Shown: positions 58,505-64,000 of the stretch, piece after piece | How positions within the stretch are numbered: the first letter of the stretch is position 1 | Layout: every line of letters starts with the position of its first letter | Source: Streptomyces sp. GSL17-111 | GTDB lineage: Bacteria > Actinomycetota > Actinomycetes > Streptomycetales > Streptomycetaceae | NCBI RefSeq assembly: GCF_037911585.1 | Contig: NZ_JBAJNS010000001.1 | Coordinates: 4,011,001-4,075,000 of the forward strand | DNA length: 64,000 bases | Direction: 5' to 3' | Notes under the pieces: model-generated | Told to the model about the DNA's origin: nothing | Seen by the model: only the letters and a program-made list of their open reading frames with translations | Databases searched by the model: none | Position numbers and translations under genes: made by a program

Positions 58505-59746
58505 ATGGACCGGCTCGTCAACACCGTGCGCCCCTACGCGTGGGGCTCCACCACGGCCATCCCGGAGCTCCTCGGCGAGGAACCGACCGGAGAGCCGCAG
58601 GCCGAGCTGTGGATGGGGGCCCACCCCGGCGCCCCCTCCCGCGTCGACCGGGGGGACGGACCGCGCTCGCTGGCCGACGTCATCGCGGCCGACCCGTCCG
58701 GTGAGCTGGGCGGGCCGAGCGTCGAGGCGTTCGGCCCCCGGCTGCCGTTCCTGTTCAAGGTGCTGGCCGCAGCCGTCCCGCTCTCCCTCCAGGTGCACCC
58801 CGACCGGCGTCAGGCCGAAGCCGGGTACGCCGCCGAAGAGGCCGCGGGCATCCCCGTCGACGCCCCCCACCGCAACTACAAGGACGCCCACCACAAGCCC
58901 GAGCTCGTCTGCGCCCTCAGCACCTTCGAGGGGTTCTGCGGCTTCCGGCGGGCCGAGGAGTCCGCCGACATCCTCGCCGCGCTCGACGTCGACGGCCTGA
59001 AGCCCTACGTCGACCTCCTGCACGCGCGCCCCGAGACCGACGCCCTGCGCGAGGTGTTCACGGCCCTGCTCACCGCCGACCGGGCGGAGATCACCGCGAC
59101 CGTCTCGGCCGCCGCACCGGCGGCCGAGCGCCTCGGCACGGTGGGCGGCCCGCACGCCGCCGCCTACGCGGCCGCTGCCCGCGCCGCCCACCACCACCCC
59201 GGCGACCCGGGCTTCCTCGCCGTCCTGCTGCTGCACCACGTCCGGCTCCAGCCCGGCGAGGCCCTGTACCTCGGCGCGGGCGTCCCGCACGTCTACCTGA
59301 GCGGCCTGGGCGTCGAGCTGATGGCCAACTCCGACAACGTGCTGCGCTGCGGGTTCACCCCCAAACACGTCGACGTGCCCGAGCTCCTGCGCATCGTGCG
59401 CTTCGAGTCCGGCGACCCGGCCGTGCTCCGACCCGAGGCGGGCGACGACGAGGCCGAGGTGTACAGCACACCGACCGACGAGTTCCAGCTCTCCCGCCAC
59501 GTCCTCCCGCCCGCGTCCGCCCCCCGCGCGCTGCCCTCCCACGTCGCGCAGATCCTGCTCTGCACGCACGGCACCGTGTCCCTGCACGGCGCGGACGGCT
59601 CGGCCGGCGCGGACGGCTCGGACGGCTCGGAACTCACCCTCCGCCGGGGCGAGTCCGCCTACGTACGGGCGGGCGTGGCCGTACGGCTCCGGGGCCAGGG
59701 CACGCTGTTCCGCGCCGCCGCGGCCGTGGCACCGCGCCGAGTGTGA
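58505..59746 (+). CDS. manA: mannose-6-phosphate isomerase, class I
   Basis: 413 aa. Interconverts fructose-6-phosphate and mannose-6-phosphate, the entry to GDP-mannose. Zinc ligands are visible: Q and H in SLQVHPDRRQAEAGYA, E in HHKPELVCAL, and H in GAGVPHVYLSG. GRAEESADIL-type helices fill the inserted domain, and a C-terminal cupin follows. GAGGAAG before the ATG at 58505 is preferred; a GTG at 58490 overlaps that ribosome site. With manB and manC it completes the pathway. Confidence 0.94.
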   Translation: MDRLVNTVRPYAWGSTTAIPELLGEEPTGEPQAELWMGAHPGAPSRVDRGDGPRSLADVIAADPSGELGGPSVEAFGPRLPFLFKVLAAAVPLSLQVHPDRRQAEAGYAAEEAAGIPVDAPHRNYKDAHHKPELVCALSTFEGFCGFRRAEESADILAALDVDGLKPYVDLLHARPETDALREVFTALLTADRAEITATVSAAAPAAERLGTVGGPHAAAYAAAARAAHHHPGDPGFLAVLLLHHVRLQPGEALYLGAGVPHVYLSGLGVELMANSDNVLRCGFTPKHVDVPELLRIVRFESGDPAVLRPEAGDDEAEVYSTPTDEFQLSRHVLPPASAPRALPSHVAQILLCTHGTVSLHGADGSAGADGSDGSELTLRRGESAYVRAGVAVRLRGQGTLFRAAAAVAPRRV

Positions 59747-59784
59747 CGTCCGTCGCCCGGCCCCTCCCCGCACCCCACGCACCG

Positions 59785-60037
59785 TTGGGGCGAGGCGGGC
59801 GCAGCGTGTAGATTCGTCAGGGCACAGACGTCGCTGCTGATGGCGGTCGGGCGCCCCCATGGGCGGTCGAGGGAGAGAGGGCCTCCGACGGACTGCGCTG
59901 CGGTCAGGGACCAGAAGGGTCCGTAGGGTGCACGGGACGGGGCGCACGGCGCCGCCGTACCGCACGCCCTCGCGTACCCCACCCGCTGCCGCAGACAGCC
60001 CGCACGTACCTCGACCGACAACCGAGGAGCAGCTCAG
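59785..60037 (+). promoter_or_regulatory. ahcY promoter and ~215-nt structured 5' leader
   Basis: TTGGGG (59785-59790), 18 nt and TAGATT (59809-59814) place transcription near 59821. The leader is about 215 nt, far longer than most in this genome. It contains a hairpin GGACC-loop-GGTCC near 59900-59930 and several GC-rich stems before GAGGAG and the ATG. SAM-cycle genes are often controlled by SAH or SAM riboswitches, but I could not match a known consensus by eye. Confidence 0.4.
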
Positions 60038-61495
<1,458 letters not shown>

Positions 61496-61527
61496 TCAGC
61501 GATCAACAGCCGGTAGCCCCGGACGTC

Positions 61528-61559
61528 GGCCCCCGTCGCCCAGCAGGGCGGCGGGGGCC
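61528..61559 (+). terminator. terminator of ahcY
   Basis: A 14-bp stem (61528-61541 with 61546-61559, one G-U pair) with the 4-nt loop AGCA, 33 nt after the ahcY stop and 20 nt before the next start. Confidence 0.85.
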
Positions 61560-61579
61560 CGCCCTATCGAGGACCCACC

Positions 61580-62194
61580 ATGCCCCGCGGTCGCTACACG
61601 CTCCACGATCCCCACGACCACACCCCCCTCGGTGAAGAACACTTCCAGTGCGCCCCCGGGCCGTCCGGGTGGCGCTACGTCTCACGGACCACCACACCCG
61701 AAGGCGCGCACGCCGGCTCCCTCGACCTGACCCTCGACGACCTCGGGCGTCCCATCCGCCTCGAACTCCGCGCCGCCGACTGGCACGTCCGCGCCGCCGC
61801 GCTCGACGGGGTCACCTGGGTCCGCAGCGATCCGCTGGGCGAGCACGCCCAGGAGGGCAACGCCGCAGCGCACGCGTTCACCGGTGCCTCGCCCGCGTTC
61901 CTGGTCGCCCTCGCCCGGCTGCTGCGCCCCGAGCCCGCCGCCCCGGCCGTCCGGGTACGCCTCGTCGCCTTCACCCCTCCCGTCCTCGCGCCCCGCACCC
62001 TCGACCAGGCGTGGGCCCTGACCGACAGCCAAACACACGCCACCGACAACGCCCCCCTGATCGTCGACGCGTACCAGGTCAGCGACCTGCAGACCGGCGA
62101 ACAGCACACCGTGCACCTGGCTGGGGACGTCGTCCTCTCGGCTCCCGGCGTCGAGCTGGAGGACCTGGAGTCCCCGCCGTCCGGCTTCGGCTGA
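61580..62194 (+). CDS. conserved-looking hypothetical protein
   Basis: 204 aa. It begins MPRGRYTLHDPHDHTPLGEE and has SLDLTLDDLGRPIRLELRAA and VRLVAFTPPVLAPRTLDQAW. The alternation of strands suggests a beta-barrel related to lipid- or glycolipid-binding folds, but no family was recognised with confidence. No signal peptide. It follows the ahcY terminator and is convergent with the RDD gene. GGACCCACC before the ATG is a poor ribosome site. Confidence 0.65.
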   Translation: MPRGRYTLHDPHDHTPLGEEHFQCAPGPSGWRYVSRTTTPEGAHAGSLDLTLDDLGRPIRLELRAADWHVRAAALDGVTWVRSDPLGEHAQEGNAAAHAFTGASPAFLVALARLLRPEPAAPAVRVRLVAFTPPVLAPRTLDQAWALTDSQTHATDNAPLIVDAYQVSDLQTGEQHTVHLAGDVVLSAPGVELEDLESPPSGFG

Positions 62195-62257
62195 CGCGGC
62201 GGCCCACGCCACCCGTCCGCCCCGGGCCCGTGGCTGGACTCCTCGCCCCGGGTCGTC

Positions 62258-63145
62258 TCAGGCGGGCGGGACGAAGCCACCCGAGGGCCGCTCCGACCCC
62301 CGCTCCTCCGGCGCCGTCGCCGCCTCCGCACCGGAAGGCTCCGGCGCCCACGCGCCCGCCCCGGCACCCGCCGGGCCCGGCGGCACCGGCCGGGCAGCGG
62401 TGTCGCGCACCCGTCCCGCTTCCCGCCGCCGCCGCTCGGCCAGCACCCCCGACAGGTACGCCACGGCGGGCACACCGGCTGGCGGCGGCGCCCCCGTCGC
62501 GGCCACGACGTCGTCCGCCAGCCGCTCACCGAGGGACTGACGCACGCCGGGGTCGAGCTGCCCCACGCGGGTCAGGTACTGGCGCACCGCCAGCCACAGA
62601 GCGTCCGGCACCTGCGAGAGGTCCAGTCCCGCGAAGTGCCCCGCCAGCCACGGAGGCGGCGGCGGTACCGCGTCCGTCCGGGGCACGGGTACGCGCTCCG
62701 CGACGACGAGCGCCCCGGCGAACACGTCACCCAGCCGGCGTCCCTGGGCGGAGACCAGCGAGGCGACGCAGGCCACCGAGCCGAGCGTCAGCTGGATCTC
62801 CAGGAACCCCACCAGCCCGCGCACGAGCGCGTGGCGGAACCGGATCGGACCGCCGTCGACGCGCACCACCCGCAGCCCGCAGGCCAGCTTCCCGAGGGAA
62901 CGGCCGTGGGTCAGCGTCTCCACGGCCACCGGAACGCCCATGAGCACCAGGATCAGCAGCCCGACCCGCACCGCGGCCACGGCCGCGCCGTCCAGGTCGA
63001 GCACCATCGTCGTCAGGACGAGGGACAGGAGGATGTAGGCCGTCCACAGGACCAGGAGGTCGAGACAGATCGCCAGCGCACGGCTCGGCAGCCTCGCCGG
63101 CCGCAGCCCCAGCACGACGGCGTCACCCGTCACCAGATCACTCAC
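62258..63145 (-). CDS. RDD family membrane protein
   Basis: 295 aa from a GTG with GAGGGG eight bases upstream; an ATG at 63166 is less likely because it precedes that site. The RDD domain spans ~1-140: PARLPSRALAICLDLLVLWT (the R and D of RDD), two further helices (VGLLILVLMGVPVAVETL and the following loop GRSLGKLACGLRVVR), then FAGALVVAERV. The remainder is hydrophilic and Pro/Ala-rich. Some RDD proteins are Na+/H+ antiporters, but most are unassigned. Divergent from the SpoIIM-like gene, a pairing common in actinobacteria. Confidence 0.88.
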   Translation of the reverse strand: MSDLVTGDAVVLGLRPARLPSRALAICLDLLVLWTAYILLSLVLTTMVLDLDGAAVAAVRVGLLILVLMGVPVAVETLTHGRSLGKLACGLRVVRVDGGPIRFRHALVRGLVGFLEIQLTLGSVACVASLVSAQGRRLGDVFAGALVVAERVPVPRTDAVPPPPPWLAGHFAGLDLSQVPDALWLAVRQYLTRVGQLDPGVRQSLGERLADDVVAATGAPPPAGVPAVAYLSGVLAERRRREAGRVRDTAARPVPPGPAGAGAGAWAPEPSGAEAATAPEERGSERPSGGFVPPA

Positions 63146-63228
63146 CAGCACATCCCCTCGTCGCACATGGGACCAAGTCTGCCGACCGGTGCCCGACGAG
63201 CGCCACGCCGGTCTGCGAAGCTCTCCCC

Positions 63229-64000
63229 ATGGACCTCGACGTCTTCGTCTCCACGCACCGCCCCGAGTGGGACCGGCTGGAGGAACTCCTGCGGCGACGG
63301 CGCCCGCGCACGGGTGCCGAGGTCGACGAACTCGTCACCCTCTACCAGCGCACCGCCACCCACCTCTCGCAGATCCAGTCCAGCGCGCCCGACCCCGCAC
63401 TCACGGCCCGGCTGACCTCCCTCGTCGCCCGGGGCCGCAGCGCCGTCACGAGCCCCCGCCGCTCCTCCTGGAGCGACGCGGGGCACTTCCTCACGGCCGG
63501 GTTCCCCGCCGCCTGCTACCGCACCGCGCGCTGGTGGGGGCCGACGGCCGTGCTCTCCGTGCTCCTCGCCGCGGTGATCGGGTGGTGGGTCGGGACGAAC
63601 CCCGAGGTGCAGGCGCTCATCGGGGCCCCCGACGAGCTGCGGCAGCTGACCCGCCCCGGCGGGGAGTACGAGACCTACTACTCCAGCAACCCCGCCGCCT
63701 CCTTCGCGGCGCAGGTGTGGACGAACAACGCCCAGGCGGCGGCCATCTGCCTCATCTTCGGCGTGCTCCTGGGCATCCCGGTCCTGTGGGTGCTGCTGCT
63801 GAACATGGCCAACCTGGGCCTGGGCCTCGGCCTCATGTCCGCGGCCGGGCGGCTCGACGTGTTCCTCGGCCTCGTCCTCCCGCACGGCCTGCTCGAACTG
63901 ACCGCCGTGTTCGTCGCCGCGGGCACGGGGCTGCGCCTGGGGTGGACGGTCATCGATCCCGGCCCCCGCCGCCGTGGCGACGCCCTGGCCCAGGAGGGTC
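63229..64000 (+). CDS. stage II sporulation protein M-like membrane protein (partial)
   Basis: The first 257 codons are present; the gene runs off the right edge. It begins MDLDVFVSTHRPEWDRLEEL and has helices around VLSVLLAAVIGWWVGTNPEV, ICLIFGVLLGIPVLWVLLLN and GLVLPHGLLELTAVFVAAGT. The latter, with HGLLEL, is the SpoIIM/DUF95 signature. In Bacillus SpoIIM helps remodel the septum during engulfment; in actinobacteria, which do not engulf, it pairs with the divergent RDD gene and its role is unknown. The ATG has no strong ribosome site. Confidence 0.88.
   Translation, partial: MDLDVFVSTHRPEWDRLEELLRRRRPRTGAEVDELVTLYQRTATHLSQIQSSAPDPALTARLTSLVARGRSAVTSPRRSSWSDAGHFLTAGFPAACYRTARWWGPTAVLSVLLAAVIGWWVGTNPEVQALIGAPDELRQLTRPGGEYETYYSSNPAASFAAQVWTNNAQAAAICLIFGVLLGIPVLWVLLLNMANLGLGLGLMSAAGRLDVFLGLVLPHGLLELTAVFVAAGTGLRLGWTVIDPGPRRRGDALAQEG

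Noticed and set aside
59880..59960. A classical SAH riboswitch before ahcY
   Set aside because: GCGCTGCG is present, but the flanking conserved GAGG stem and pairing partners could not be matched, so it is listed only as a structured leader.

Overview
The window is chromosomal DNA from a high-GC actinomycete, almost certainly a Streptomyces. The evidence is a G+C of roughly 75% in the core genes, a WhiB regulator, mycothiol- and F420-linked genes, five LytR-CpsA-Psr (LCP) proteins, many leaderless or TANNNT-type promoters, and a gene order that, from memory, matches the S. coelicolor chromosome from about hutU down to sahH and spoIIM. All assignments come from reading the sequence. No database search was run.

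Layout. 1-6.6 kb: end of an unidentified gene, then the histidine-utilisation run hutU, an M20 amidohydrolase, hutF and hutI, then a DinB/maleylpyruvate-isomerase-like protein. 6.6-9.5 kb: a secreted FN3 protein and a SigB/SigF-type sigma factor with its STAS antagonist and a histidine-kinase-fold regulator. 9.6-14.2 kb: a B12-binding MerR regulator divergent from an ECF sigma gene that leads a row encoding DUF4383, DUF4397, a class F-type sortase and a small zinc-binding anti-sigma-like protein. 14.2-18.6 kb: a POT peptide transporter, an OmpR two-component pair and GtrA. 18.7-22.3 kb: purK, purE, a membrane dipeptidase and a lipoprotein. 22.3-30.2 kb: a GT2 glycosyltransferase, two LCP genes, a thioesterase, a VOC protein, UDP-glucose dehydrogenase and an acyl-CoA dehydrogenase.

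30.2-35.0 kb is an accessory island of lower G+C (about 58-60% in two sampled stretches). It holds a compact graspetide RiPP cluster (tgmA precursor, tgmB ATP-grasp ligase, tgmC isoaspartyl-methyltransferase homologue), four overlapping small genes, an XRE regulator broken by an in-frame TAA, and a DUF397 gene. tgmB carries an in-frame TTA codon, so its translation probably depends on the bldA tRNA. This cluster is the most likely source of a new natural product in the window.

35.0-64 kb returns to core genes: three more LCP genes, a TIGR03089 protein, a PGRP-type amidase, mannose-1-phosphate guanylyltransferase, a DNA glycosylase, cysteine dioxygenase-fbiA-fbiB, whiB, a very large membrane glycosyltransferase with DUF5719, a zincin-like protein, DUF3499, phosphomannomutase, a Trm112-like protein, a SIS-type protein, manA, ahcY, an unidentified conserved-looking gene, an RDD protein and the 5' part of a SpoIIM-like gene. 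The ManA-ManB-ManC set makes GDP-mannose. With the LCP, GT2, GtrA and amidase genes it suggests that much of the window serves cell-envelope glycopolymers. No tRNA, rRNA, CRISPR array or intact transposase was seen.
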